Part shown: one piece after another, positions 33,056 to 42,102 of the stretch
Layout: every line of letters begins with the position of its first letter
Numbering within the stretch: position 1 is the first letter of the stretch
Assembly (NCBI RefSeq): GCF_045223415.1
Contig: NZ_JBEQZJ010000014.1
Span: 14,811-78,810 of the forward strand
Reading direction: 5' to 3'
Length of the DNA: 64,000 bases
Source of the DNA: Hoskinsella mucinilytica
Lineage (GTDB): Bacteria; Bacillota_I; Bacilli_A; Erysipelotrichales; Erysipelotrichaceae
Notes under the pieces: model-generated
Seen by the model: the letters and a program-made list of their open reading frames with translations, nothing else
The model's database searches: none
What the model was told of the DNA's origin: nothing
Program-made: the position numbers and the translations under genes

Positions 33056-34699
33056 CTACATTTTCTCAATAGCTTCTACCCCGATCAGTTCCAAGGCGTT
33101 CTTCAATGTTATCTTTGTTGCTTTTAATAGAGCAAGACGCTGAGCGCTTAATTCTTCATGCTCTAAGTCAATGACTTTACATGCATTATAGAAGCTGTGG
33201 AAATAAGCAGCCAGCTTCTGTATGTAATTGCACACTTTATGTGGCGCACGTGTTCTGGCAGCATCAGCAACTACATTGGTAAATTCATTGATGTATTTCA
33301 TTAATGCAATTTCCTTTTCATGAGTCAACAGATCATAATTCTCTGCCTGCTTCATGTCAGGTGCCTGGCGCAGAATGGAACACATTCTGGCATGTGCATA
33401 TTGCGCATAGTAAACAGGATTGTCATTGCTTTGTTTTCTTGCCAATCCTAAGTCAAAATCTAAGTGTGTATCAACAGCACGTTGTACAAAGAAATAACGA
33501 ACTGCATCTACACCAACTTCATCACAAAGCTCACGAATGGTAACTGCATTTCCCAATCGTTTGCTCATTTTTACTTCTTCTCCGTTTTCCACAAGACGAA
33601 CCATCTGAATGATATCAACTTGTAATTTATCCGGATCATTACCCAAAGCCTCAATACTTGCCTTCAAACGTGGAATATAACCATGGTGATCTGCACCTAA
33701 CAAGTCTACCAATAAATCAAAGCCACGATCCAACTTATCCTTATGATATGCAATATCCGGTACAAGGTACGTATAAGATCCATCTGTTTTTCTTAACACT
33801 CGATCTTTATCATCATGGAACTTCGTTGTTTCAAACCAAAGAGCTCCATCCTTTTCATAAGTCATACCTTTTTCATCCAAAACAGCAAGTGCTGCCTCTA
33901 CTTTACCTTCATCACGAATGCTTTGTTCACTGCTCCATACATCGAAATGTACACGGAAGTTATCCAAATCACGTTTGATTTTATTTAATTCAAACTCAAT
34001 CCCCTTTTCTTTAAAGAATTTCAAATTGGCTTCGTTTTCTTCTACATAACGATCCTTATAAGTTTCGGCAATTTCAATGGCAATCTTCTTTACATCCTCA
34101 CCATGATATCCATCTTCCGGAAGAACAAAGTCTAAACCTAAATGCTCACGATATCTGGCTTGTAATGATTTCCCAAGATTGATGATCTGGTTTCCGGCAT
34201 CATTTACATAATACTCACGACATACGTCATAACCACTAGCCTTCATCAAACGAGTGATACTATCACCCCAAGCTGCACCACGTGCATGCCCTAAGTGTAA
34301 ATCACCGGTTGGATTTGCGGAAACATATTCTACATTCACTTTTATGTTATGACCAGTATCATTATGACCAAAATCATCACCATCCTGAATAACGGTTTCA
34401 ATGATCTTAGCCAAAGACGTATTTTTAATTTTAAAATTAATAAACCCCGGTCCTGCAATATCACATTCTTCAATATCTGCCTGTTCCTTGTTTAATGCTG
34501 CTAAAATTCCTTCAGCTATCTTTCTTGGATTATTCTTCAATACTCTAGTCAACTGCATCGCAACATTGGTTGAATAATCACCATGACTTTTATCCTTTGG
34601 GATTTCAATGACAATATCATTCTCTGACAATTCTTGAGAAAAAGCATTTTGTACTGCATCCTTCAAAGCATGTTTTAAATTCATTTCGATCTGGTTCAT
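33056..34699 (-). CDS. argS: arginyl-tRNA synthetase
   Basis: This 547-residue class I synthetase has the Arg-specific N-terminal domain, the HIGH-type motif HLGHARGAAWGD (SANPTGDLHLGHA) and a degenerate KMSKS (EVKMSKRLGN). The C-terminal anticodon-binding domain has YAQYAHARMCSI. The ATG at 34699 follows GGAGG by seven bases and overlaps the stop of the upstream YwiB-like gene (ATGA). Confidence 0.97.
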   Translation of the reverse strand: MNQIEMNLKHALKDAVQNAFSQELSENDIVIEIPKDKSHGDYSTNVAMQLTRVLKNNPRKIAEGILAALNKEQADIEECDIAGPGFINFKIKNTSLAKIIETVIQDGDDFGHNDTGHNIKVNVEYVSANPTGDLHLGHARGAAWGDSITRLMKASGYDVCREYYVNDAGNQIINLGKSLQARYREHLGLDFVLPEDGYHGEDVKKIAIEIAETYKDRYVEENEANLKFFKEKGIEFELNKIKRDLDNFRVHFDVWSSEQSIRDEGKVEAALAVLDEKGMTYEKDGALWFETTKFHDDKDRVLRKTDGSYTYLVPDIAYHKDKLDRGFDLLVDLLGADHHGYIPRLKASIEALGNDPDKLQVDIIQMVRLVENGEEVKMSKRLGNAVTIRELCDEVGVDAVRYFFVQRAVDTHLDFDLGLARKQSNDNPVYYAQYAHARMCSILRQAPDMKQAENYDLLTHEKEIALMKYINEFTNVVADAARTRAPHKVCNYIQKLAAYFHSFYNACKVIDLEHEELSAQRLALLKATKITLKNALELIGVEAIEKM

Positions 34700-35088
34700 G
34701 CCTGATCCTCCTTCAATATCCATAATATGCGGTAGCCATCTGTCACTTCACCTTCACTAAGGATGTCATATTCCAAAGCGATGATGTTATCTTTCCTTAT
34801 ATATTTATGCGTATAAATTCCTAACTCAATCGTTCCAAATTCTGACAGTACGCTTCCAATGGTTGTTTCCTTGTGACGAAATAACAGCTGTGTCTGAATT
34901 TCTCCTTTACGTTCAAGTTGAAGTTCATCATCGTCTGCCTTTACCTTCACTGTTGTTGTCTGATCTTTTTCTACATATTCTATGCTAATCAAAGATCCTT
35001 TTTTCATAAAATCTACATAGCCATCAAACATGAGATTTTTCTCATCTGTATATCGATCCTTTTGTTTCACTATAAGATGTTTTTTCAT
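34696..35088 (-). CDS. YwiB/DUF1934 calycin-like protein
   Basis: This 130-residue protein is composed of alternating beta strands. It contains GEIQTQLLFRHKET, then SVLSEFGTIELGIYTH, the DUF1934 pattern. Members adopt a lipocalin-like barrel; function unknown. The position directly before argS is the same as Bacillus ywiB. The ATG at 35088 is chosen over one eight codons earlier by similarity to that family. Confidence 0.8.
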   Translation of the reverse strand: MKKHLIVKQKDRYTDEKNLMFDGYVDFMKKGSLISIEYVEKDQTTTVKVKADDDELQLERKGEIQTQLLFRHKETTIGSVLSEFGTIELGIYTHKYIRKDNIIALEYDILSEGEVTDGYRILWILKEDQA

Positions 35089-35192
35089 GTTATCACCACT
35101 TATCATGAGCATTATAGCAGAATTTTATATTCATGCAACCTTTTTGATGAAAAAAGATGAAAAACTTACTCTAAATAATCACTCTTATCAAG

Positions 35193-35315
35193 AATGCTTC
35201 CTTATATTATATATATAGCAGTATTTGCAAATGCAGAAATGCTTCCTTATATTATATAGGAACAATATATCATAGCAATCTAGTAGAAGATAAAAACTCT
35301 TCCTTATAATATATA
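35193..35315. repeat. three AT-rich direct repeats upstream of the AraC-type gene
   Basis: AATGCTTCCTTATATTATAT occurs at 35193 and 35238 (45 bp apart), and a variant CTTCCTTATAATATATA starts at 35299. They stand just upstream of a promoter (TTCATT at 35330, TATAAT at 35353). They account for most of the 336-base gap 35089-35424. They may be regulator binding sites. Confidence 0.6.
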
Positions 35316-35329
35316 AGAAAAAAGTTTGG

Positions 35330-35358
35330 TTCATTAATCTGACAAATCCGCTTATAAT
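35330..35358 (+). promoter_or_regulatory. promoter of the AraC-type gene
   Basis: TTCATT, a 17-base spacer and a perfect TATAAT. The -10 box lies about 65 bases before the start codon. Confidence 0.5.
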
Positions 35359-35424
35359 AAAACAGGACAAAATGAACACTAATTGATACAATATGGATAC
35401 AAGAATAAAAGAGGAGAAAAAAAC

Positions 35425-36837
35425 ATGGAATGGATCAATATTGTACAAAACGCTTTGAATGATATCGAGGATCATCTTCTAGAAGATATCAACGCCGATA
35501 AGATTGCCAGTCAATACTTTATTTCAAGCGTGTATTTTCAAAAAATATTCAGTATCATTACCGGTTTTACGATCAATGACTACATTAAGAACCGACGACT
35601 TTCACTTGCGGGTGAGGAATTGGTGAACAATCAAATGAAAATTATTGATGTTGCTTTTAAATATGGCTATGAATCACCTGAGAGCTTTACTAAAGCTTTT
35701 ACACGTTTCCATGGTTTTGCGCCTTCACAAATGCGGAAAGGAATCTGCAAGTTAAATTACTTTTTACCATTAAATATCAATATTCAAGTTAACGGTGGCT
35801 TTATTACATCTAGGAAGCTGATTCCTAATGTAGAACGACTGTATCAGGTAAAATCAGAGAACTATATGTTTCCAAGCTGTATGCGCTCGGTGATGTCCGC
35901 TTTTCATGAAGATAAGGCTTATGACTTTGCTTTCTTTGCGGGTGTCTGCGGTGATTTCTTTACACAGATATGGTTGGAACCGAAATGGCGTTATAATGAT
36001 TCTTATTCCAATGTCTGCAAAGCAACTCAAAAACCAATCAAAGCTGCCTTCGATGCCTGTGGTTATGAATATACCTATGTAGACCATGCACAGATCAAAG
36101 AGAACGAAGCAGAAATGCTTCAAAGAATCATCGCATCAATCGATAAAGGATTACCGGTACTTGCTTTTGGAATTGTCGGGCCCCCGGTTTGTTCTATGAT
36201 ATGTGGATATGCAGAAGAAGGTAAGCAACTGATTGGTTGGTCGCAATTTAGCGGTGAAGTCATAGAAGATGAGATCATCGATCAGGTTTGTGCAGAAAAT
36301 TATTTCCAAGTAGAGAGTGTATTATCACATGTGGAAACACTCATTTTCTTCGGTAAAAAGAAACCTCGATCATCTATCGCAGAAAACATCAAACAATCTA
36401 TTCTCAACATTCCATCATTAGCTGCTTTACCTTCCACTGATGAATTGCGTATGGGTAAGGATGCCTTCGATGCTTGGGCTGATTCATTATTATGTGATGA
36501 ATACTTTGAAGATGAGACAATGTTAGAAGGACCTTTGGATACTTACCAAAGCTGTGTGGTACAAACCGGTACCAATTTATTTTATCTAGAATCTTATCTA
36601 GAGCACGCATTCACGCTTTGTCCTGAAATAGAAACTGAACTAAAAACACTCATGGATCTATTCGCAAAAGAAAAAGAAGCTTTTGACCATTTGATTGAAT
36701 ATCAAGGTGGTTATTTCTTTGAAAAAGATCGTAAAGCATTATTAGATAAAAGCTTCCGTCAAGGTTTAGCAAAACATGTCATAACAGTTGGCAACTGTTA
36801 TGAAAAAGCAATACATTCCATCAAAGAAACACGCTAA
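35425..36837 (+). CDS. AraC-family regulator with a large papain-like C-terminal domain
   Basis: Residues 1-110 form the AraC double helix-turn-helix at the N-terminus (DKIASQYFISSVYFQKIF; IIDVAFKYGYESPESFTKAF). The remaining 360 residues include CMRSVMSAF, DFAFFAGVCGDFF and GLPVLAFGIVGPPVCSMICGY, which resemble BtrH-N/C39-like folds that may bind small ligands. Similar 470-residue proteins occur in clostridia. The ATG at 35425 follows GAGGAG. AT-rich repeats on both sides suggest autoregulation. Confidence 0.85.
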   Translation: MEWINIVQNALNDIEDHLLEDINADKIASQYFISSVYFQKIFSIITGFTINDYIKNRRLSLAGEELVNNQMKIIDVAFKYGYESPESFTKAFTRFHGFAPSQMRKGICKLNYFLPLNINIQVNGGFITSRKLIPNVERLYQVKSENYMFPSCMRSVMSAFHEDKAYDFAFFAGVCGDFFTQIWLEPKWRYNDSYSNVCKATQKPIKAAFDACGYEYTYVDHAQIKENEAEMLQRIIASIDKGLPVLAFGIVGPPVCSMICGYAEEGKQLIGWSQFSGEVIEDEIIDQVCAENYFQVESVLSHVETLIFFGKKKPRSSIAENIKQSILNIPSLAALPSTDELRMGKDAFDAWADSLLCDEYFEDETMLEGPLDTYQSCVVQTGTNLFYLESYLEHAFTLCPEIETELKTLMDLFAKEKEAFDHLIEYQGGYFFEKDRKALLDKSFRQGLAKHVITVGNCYEKAIHSIKETR

Positions 36838-36854
36838 TAATTATGATACTAATT

Positions 36855-36876
36855 AGACAGCCAATGGCTGTCTTTT
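36855..36876 (+). terminator. terminator of the AraC-type gene
   Basis: AGACAGCC pairs with GGCTGTCT around AAT, followed by TTT. Confidence 0.85.
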
Positions 36877-36932
36877 GTCATTCTTTTCATACACACACGA
36901 TCTTTCGTATTTACAATATTTTCTATTCATTC

Positions 36933-37143
36933 TTCCTTATATATATAGCAAAAAGAATGCACATAGTAATTCTAATTATATCATATTCCACTTTTATAAT
37001 ATAAGGATACTATGTGATTTTATCATTTTAAACAAGACAAGATCTGTCAAAGCATCCCATTTTTCGATTGAATGCGTTTTCAATCGCTCTGATACATAGA
37101 TATCTTATTATTTCCGTTTTATTATATTCCACTTTTATAATAT
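36933..37143. repeat. AT-rich repeats upstream of the penicillin-binding protein gene
   Basis: CTTCCTTATATATATAGCA at 36933 repeats the motif found at 35193. ATATTCCACTTTTATAAT occurs twice (36983 and 37124, identical over 20 bases, 141 bp apart). The first copy runs into TATAATATAAGGA, the inverted form of the TCCTTATATTATA motif. Apart from these, the 395-base gap 36838-37232 shows only the terminator at its left end. Confidence 0.55.
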
Positions 37144-37232
37144 GTGTTTTTGCATTTATTTTGGACATATTGGATATCTTTCGTTTAGAAAGAGGCATTC
37201 ATGCACAAACTATTTCATATAGAGGTGGCGTT

Positions 37233-39095
37233 ATGAAAACTTTCAAAAGGGTTTTATTTTCTTTCATTTTTTGTATATTGACCATCATGGTACTGCTTTA
37301 TGGTGCAGCCTATGTGGATACGTTGTCTCTGGATGAGCAACGAAAGAACATCACCGTTTATGATAAGAATGGTGATGTGATGTATGAATCCAATTTTAAG
37401 AAGGATATGAAATGGACCAGTATTGATGATATCCCTGAGTTTATACAAAAAGCATTTGTCAGTGTAGAAGATAAACGATTTTACTATCATGCCGGTTTTG
37501 ATCCGATTCGAATATCAAAAGCACTGCTTGTGGATCTGAAACATGGTAGCATTGTCGAAGGTGGTTCCACCATCACACAACAATATGCGAAAAATCTTTT
37601 TCTGACAAATGAACAAACGATATCCAGAAAAATAGAAGAGCTTTATGATTCCGCAAGACTTGAGATGCAATACAGCAAATCAGAAATTCTGGAAGGTTAT
37701 CTCAATACCGTTTACTTTGGTCATGGTGTATATGGTATCAATGCGGCATCTCATTATTTTTTTGATAAAGAGATGAAGGATCTGACCACAGCCCAGGTCG
37801 CTATGTTGATCGGTATTCCAAATGGCCCCAGTATCTATTCCCCCTTCTTACATCCTGACAACGCTATCGCACGTGAGAAGTTGATACTGAACATCTTATA
37901 CGAAAATGAATTGATATCAAAAGCAGAATATGATAAATCAGTGAAGGAACCACTGGCGTTATCAACAAAAGAAGATATTCAAACAAGCGGTATCGAGCAG
38001 TATTACATAGATGCTGTCATATCTCAATTAAACTCCATGCATATTAATTTGAATCAAGAGGTTGCTGTTTACACCTATTATGATCCTGATGCTCAAAAAG
38101 CATTATCCAATGCCATCAAGGTAAATACCAGTGCAGACAACGATCTGGAAGTTGCCGGTACCATTACACAACCATTTACCGGAAACATCCTTGCCATAGC
38201 AGGAGGCAAAGATTATACCATCAGTCAATATGATCGAGCGATGTATTCCTCCAGACAAATTGCCAGTACGATCAAACCGTTATTATACTACTGCGCCTTA
38301 CAACAAGGCTTTACCCCTTCCACCCAGTTTCTATCACAAGAAACGACATTTCAGCTAGGTGAACACGATGAATATAAACCGGCCAATTACAACAACGATT
38401 ATCCAAACAAAAAAATCAGTATGATCAATGCCATCGCAATGTCAGATAACATCTTCGCAGTAAAGACGCATTTATTTCTCGGATTAGATACCCTGGACCA
38501 TGCATTAAAAGATTTCGGTGTCACGCAATCCGAACCGAATGCCAGTGAAGCTTTGGGATGCGTCAATATGTCTGTGACCCAACTTTCAAGCATTTACAAT
38601 ACCTTTGCCAGTGAAGGCTTATATATAGAGCCATCTATGATTTCGAAAATAACTTCCAAAGAAAAAACTTTGTATGAACGAAAGATAGAACCGAAGCGAC
38701 TATTACAACGAGATGAAACGCTCATCTTGAATCAAATGTTAACCGCTACCTATGATGTCAAAAACAAGACCTATGGCTTACCTAGCATGTATGGTTCCAA
38801 TCCGCAAGTCAAAGTCGGTGTGAAATCAGGCACAAGCGATTGGGATTCTTGGGTCATGGGATTTAATCCGGAATATACGATCGGGATATGGAGCGGCTTT
38901 GATGATAATCGAGATCTAGGCAAGGAATATTACATGGTCAGTAAAAATATCTTCAAACAAACCTTTGACACTTTATACGAACACAAAGATGAAGTATGGT
39001 ATCAACCAAGTGATAACATTGTCATTCGTAAGGTCAACCCCATTACCGGTGAAAACAGCAGTGACGGAAGCCTATATTGGTATCTGAAAGAGTAA
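37233..39095 (+). CDS. class A penicillin-binding protein (glycosyltransferase/transpeptidase)
   Basis: This 620-residue bifunctional peptidoglycan synthase has one membrane helix (about 9-28). The GT51 domain (about 60-230) carries EDKRFYYHAGFDP and EGGSTITQQYAKNL. The transpeptidase has the active-site Ser and Lys in STIK (about residue 352), SDN, and KSGTSDWDSW. All catalytic motifs are intact. An AGAGGTGG precedes the ATG at 37233; longer in-frame starts would add an unrelated hydrophobic leader from noncoding DNA. Confidence 0.95.
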   Translation: MKTFKRVLFSFIFCILTIMVLLYGAAYVDTLSLDEQRKNITVYDKNGDVMYESNFKKDMKWTSIDDIPEFIQKAFVSVEDKRFYYHAGFDPIRISKALLVDLKHGSIVEGGSTITQQYAKNLFLTNEQTISRKIEELYDSARLEMQYSKSEILEGYLNTVYFGHGVYGINAASHYFFDKEMKDLTTAQVAMLIGIPNGPSIYSPFLHPDNAIAREKLILNILYENELISKAEYDKSVKEPLALSTKEDIQTSGIEQYYIDAVISQLNSMHINLNQEVAVYTYYDPDAQKALSNAIKVNTSADNDLEVAGTITQPFTGNILAIAGGKDYTISQYDRAMYSSRQIASTIKPLLYYCALQQGFTPSTQFLSQETTFQLGEHDEYKPANYNNDYPNKKISMINAIAMSDNIFAVKTHLFLGLDTLDHALKDFGVTQSEPNASEALGCVNMSVTQLSSIYNTFASEGLYIEPSMISKITSKEKTLYERKIEPKRLLQRDETLILNQMLTATYDVKNKTYGLPSMYGSNPQVKVGVKSGTSDWDSWVMGFNPEYTIGIWSGFDDNRDLGKEYYMVSKNIFKQTFDTLYEHKDEVWYQPSDNIVIRKVNPITGENSSDGSLYWYLKE

Positions 39096-39318
39096 GGAAA
39101 ACGCTACCACTAAGCAAAATCTCTGATTTTATCTATTTATAGCGTACAATTTTGGTTTTTTTGTCTATAAATGTGTGAACTATGTGTGAAATTCAAAATA
39201 ATTTAAAAAACTTTTAAAGTTTCGCAAAACTCAAGAAAAGCCTTTGGATATCACGGAAATACCAAGTTTCATTCATCCTCGAACATTACAATTTCGTAAG
39301 TTTTCTTTATTTTTGGGG

Positions 39319-39347
39319 TTGCAAACCTTTTGGGCGTTTGTTACAAT
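39319..39347 (+). promoter_or_regulatory. promoter of the secreted NlpC/P60-like gene
   Basis: TTGCAA, a 17-base spacer and TACAAT, 26 bases before the start codon. Nothing else was identified in the 278-base gap from 39096. Confidence 0.7.
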
Positions 39348-39373
39348 GAGTGCGTTGATGTCGAGGTGATTAG

Positions 39374-40534
39374 ATGAATTTTATTGAAAAAAACACAAAG
39401 AAAGTCGCATTATTCCTATGTGTCGCTACTGCTGGATCAGCAATTACAACTGTATACGCAATGGAAAATTCTACTGGTTGGCAAGGTAGTGGAGCAGAAA
39501 GAGTTTATATAAACGAAAAGAACGAACCTCAAACAGGATGGTTGATCCTGGAAGACGGAGCTTATTACTGCGATGAAGCAGGACACCCTGTAACTGGATG
39601 GCAGGATATTGATGGAGAAACTTATTTCTTCAACGCTGAAGGCTTAAGAGTTACTGGAGTACAGAACATCGAAGGTCACAATTACACATTTACAGAAAAG
39701 GGAACACTGTTGACAGGATGGAACACAGAAAAGACATCTTATTTCAACAAGTTCGGAGATAAAGTAACCGGTCTTCAGAAGATTGGCGAAAAAACTTATT
39801 TGTTTGATGAAGAAGGTAATGTTAAGAGCGGTTATCAGGAAATCGATGGAGTAAAATATTACTTCAATGCTGATGGCTCAATGGCTACCGGTAAAACAAA
39901 AATTGATGGTAAAACCTATAACTTTAGTGAAGATGGTACATTAAACAAAGGATGGGTTGAAAAAGACGGCGAGAAGTATTACTATGACAACTATGGTAAT
40001 GCGACAAAAGGCTGGAAAACTATCAATGATAAGAAATACTATTTTGATAAAAAAGGTCAAATGTTGTATGACTGTGAAGAATATGCAGGATACAAATTCG
40101 ATAAGAACGGTGTAGCTACACCAATTGAAGAGGAAGAAGAAGATAACGATGTACAAGTTGCTTCTGAAAGTTCTTCAAGCAGATCTACTTCAAGTGGATC
40201 ATCTTATAGTTCAAATGTAGGAAATGCAGATGGAAGCATTTATTCTGCTGCTATGTCTCAGATCGGTGTTAATCAGGATTGTACTGCATTGGTAAGTAAT
40301 TCTTTGGCTGCTGCAGGTATTTATTTCCATGGTTGGCCATCAGATTATTTAAGTCTTGGACCTTCTGTATCTTATTCTCAGGCTCAGCCTGGTGATGTAT
40401 TGGTATACAATGGTCATGTTGCAATCTATGCTGGTAACGGTATGGCTGTACACGGTGGTTTCAACGGAAACCAAACAGTATTATACTCTGCTAACTGTAG
40501 TTCAGGAGCATTTACTGTTGTAAGACCTCAGTAA
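39374..40534 (+). CDS. secreted cell-wall repeat protein with NlpC/P60-like domain
   Basis: This 386-residue protein has an N-terminal signal (about 10-30). About nine repeats of roughly 20 residues follow (35-255), with the glucan/choline-binding pattern GW...G..YYF...G. A Glu-rich and Ser-rich linker leads to a C-terminal hydrolase domain (about 290-386). Its putative catalytic Cys is in QDCTALVSNS and the His in GDVLVYNGHVAIYAG. It should bind the cell surface and cut peptide bonds in peptidoglycan. GAGGTG precedes the ATG. Confidence 0.88.
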   Translation: MNFIEKNTKKVALFLCVATAGSAITTVYAMENSTGWQGSGAERVYINEKNEPQTGWLILEDGAYYCDEAGHPVTGWQDIDGETYFFNAEGLRVTGVQNIEGHNYTFTEKGTLLTGWNTEKTSYFNKFGDKVTGLQKIGEKTYLFDEEGNVKSGYQEIDGVKYYFNADGSMATGKTKIDGKTYNFSEDGTLNKGWVEKDGEKYYYDNYGNATKGWKTINDKKYYFDKKGQMLYDCEEYAGYKFDKNGVATPIEEEEEDNDVQVASESSSSRSTSSGSSYSSNVGNADGSIYSAAMSQIGVNQDCTALVSNSLAAAGIYFHGWPSDYLSLGPSVSYSQAQPGDVLVYNGHVAIYAGNGMAVHGGFNGNQTVLYSANCSSGAFTVVRPQ

Positions 40535-40542
40535 TACATTTT

Positions 40543-40575
40543 AAGAAGCAATTTTGATATTGCTTCTTTTTTTTG
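40543..40575 (+). terminator. terminator of the NlpC/P60-like gene
   Basis: AAGAAGCAA pairs with TTGCTTCTT around an eight-base loop, followed by T-rich sequence. Confidence 0.9.
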
Positions 40576-40674
40576 CGTTTTCGCATGTTTTTATTCGTTT
40601 TCAGCGCTTTTTACCATAATCATAGACTTTTACTTTAATTTTTATCAAACAGCCTTGAAACAGGCTAAAAACAA

Positions 40675-40699
40675 AAGAAGTGCCTATACAGCACTTCTT
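40675..40699 (-). terminator. nagA terminator
   Basis: AAGAAGTGC pairs with GCACTTCTT around seven bases, followed leftward by TTGTTTTT. It overlaps the nagA stop codon. Confidence 0.85.
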
Positions 40700-41790
40700 C
40701 CATTGATGATCACATCTACCAAATTTAATTGATGATCCAAAATAACCAAATCTATTTTTTTACCAAGACCGATTTCATGAGCATAAGTTTTTAACATCTT
40801 TGCTGCATTTAAAGAACATATGTCCAAACAATCCATCAGATCATAATGCATTTCTCGATACAAATAACGAAATGTTGTCAATAAATCACGACAACCTCGT
40901 TTCAATTCGCCATCTACATATACCGCACCGTTTATGATACTGATATGTTCATCAATGACATGTTCTCCATGCATATCCAAACCGGCATACTTACTATCAC
41001 TAATGGCACAAATACGTTTACTTCCAAGTAATTGAATGACCCACTTCAACATATATGGTTGCATATGGACACCATCCATAATGATTTCACATAAACAATC
41101 CCCGAGAAATACTGCATCCATCATAGATGGTTCTCGATGATTTACTTTAGGCATGGTATTACCTAAATGAGTAATTTGAGTAGCACCAAGATCAAATGCC
41201 TCTACCGTCTGTTCATATGTTGCATTCGTATGCCCTAAAGACACCTCAACACCATATAAATGCAACAAACGGATTGCTTCTTGTGCATGTTCCATTTCAC
41301 AAGCAATCGTCATGATTGCTATATCCTCATGATATTCACTTAAAAAGATTTCAAGTTCAGCAAGATTGATTTCATGTATCTGATTACGCTTTAAAGCGCC
41401 ACGATACTCAGGGTTTAAATAAGGTCCTTCTAAATGAAGCCCCATATATCTTGCGCCTTTATATGGCCCTTGAAACGCTTTACGATAAGCAAGGATCACT
41501 TCTTCATATTCTTTTAACGAGCGTGAAGATATCGTTGGACAAAAAGAGGTTACTCCCACAGAAGGATATAAAGCAGCCAAAGCAAGAAGCTGTTGTGGAT
41601 CACACTCATCTGCACTAACTCCCATACACCCATGCGTGTGAATATCAACAAAGCCAGGAATCGCAAGCTTACTTTCCATCATCGGTGTCTTATAATCAAT
41701 TCGTTCCACAAAACCATCTTCCAGGTATAGATCACCAAATACCAGAGTGCCATCCTGTATGAACTTTACATTCTCAACAATTTTTTTCAT
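40684..41790 (-). CDS. nagA: N-acetylglucosamine-6-phosphate deacetylase
   Basis: This 368-residue amidohydrolase has the metal motifs HTHGCMGV (about residues 51-58), LHLEGPYLN with the metal-binding Glu, LGHTNA and THLGNTM. The catalytic Asp is in CAISDSKYAG. It converts GlcNAc-6-P to GlcN-6-P and acetate. The ATG at 41790 follows GAGGGGTG. No nagB is nearby. It could serve amino sugars released from the glycosaminoglycan locus, or from wall recycling. Confidence 0.93.
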   Translation of the reverse strand: MKKIVENVKFIQDGTLVFGDLYLEDGFVERIDYKTPMMESKLAIPGFVDIHTHGCMGVSADECDPQQLLALAALYPSVGVTSFCPTISSRSLKEYEEVILAYRKAFQGPYKGARYMGLHLEGPYLNPEYRGALKRNQIHEINLAELEIFLSEYHEDIAIMTIACEMEHAQEAIRLLHLYGVEVSLGHTNATYEQTVEAFDLGATQITHLGNTMPKVNHREPSMMDAVFLGDCLCEIIMDGVHMQPYMLKWVIQLLGSKRICAISDSKYAGLDMHGEHVIDEHISIINGAVYVDGELKRGCRDLLTTFRYLYREMHYDLMDCLDICSLNAAKMLKTYAHEIGLGKKIDLVILDHQLNLVDVIINGRSAV

Positions 41791-41938
41791 CGTCACACCC
41801 CTCTTAACATTATTGTATTGCATCCCTATTCTATTTACAAGTAAAAATCCCATTCGTCTTTAGAAAATCTTTTGTTTTTCTTCCCTTCGCTCTTTAGAAC
41901 TTTATTTTATAATGACGGTATCATAAGGAGGGAAAGCT

Positions 41939-42079
41939 ATGAATCAAACATTACTTTTATTAGGGATATGTGCGCTATGTACTGCTTTTGTGATCACATT
42001 AGGTACAACGCTATTTCTCGATCATCAGCAGGAAAAGAAACACCATGACACTTCTCGCTTTAAAAATAATATAGTATAA
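41939..42079 (+). CDS. 46-residue membrane peptide
   Basis: AAGGAGGG lies seven bases before an ATG that opens a 46-codon frame. The product has one helix (about 4-27, with two cysteines) and a basic, histidine-rich tail (DHQQEKKHHDTSRFKNN). It ends 23 bases before the response regulator gene and may be cotranscribed with it. No known family. Confidence 0.6.
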   Translation: MNQTLLLLGICALCTAFVITLGTTLFLDHQQEKKHHDTSRFKNNIV

Positions 42080-42102
42080 TGTAAGAAAAGCGAGGGGTTT
42101 TT

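Noticed and set aside
35193..35315. Possible CRISPR array
   Set aside because: Only three AT-rich units with uneven spacing (45 and about 60 bp), no cas genes, and units too simple in sequence.
35188..35475. A 95-codon leftward frame before the AraC-type gene
   Set aside because: It is built from the AT-rich repeats (repeating YNIRK text) and runs over the promoter and start of the real gene; no ribosome binding site.
37068..37232. Longer start for the penicillin-binding protein
   Set aside because: The extension would be a second hydrophobic leader read from repeat-bearing noncoding DNA; the ATG at 37233 has its own AGAGGTGG.
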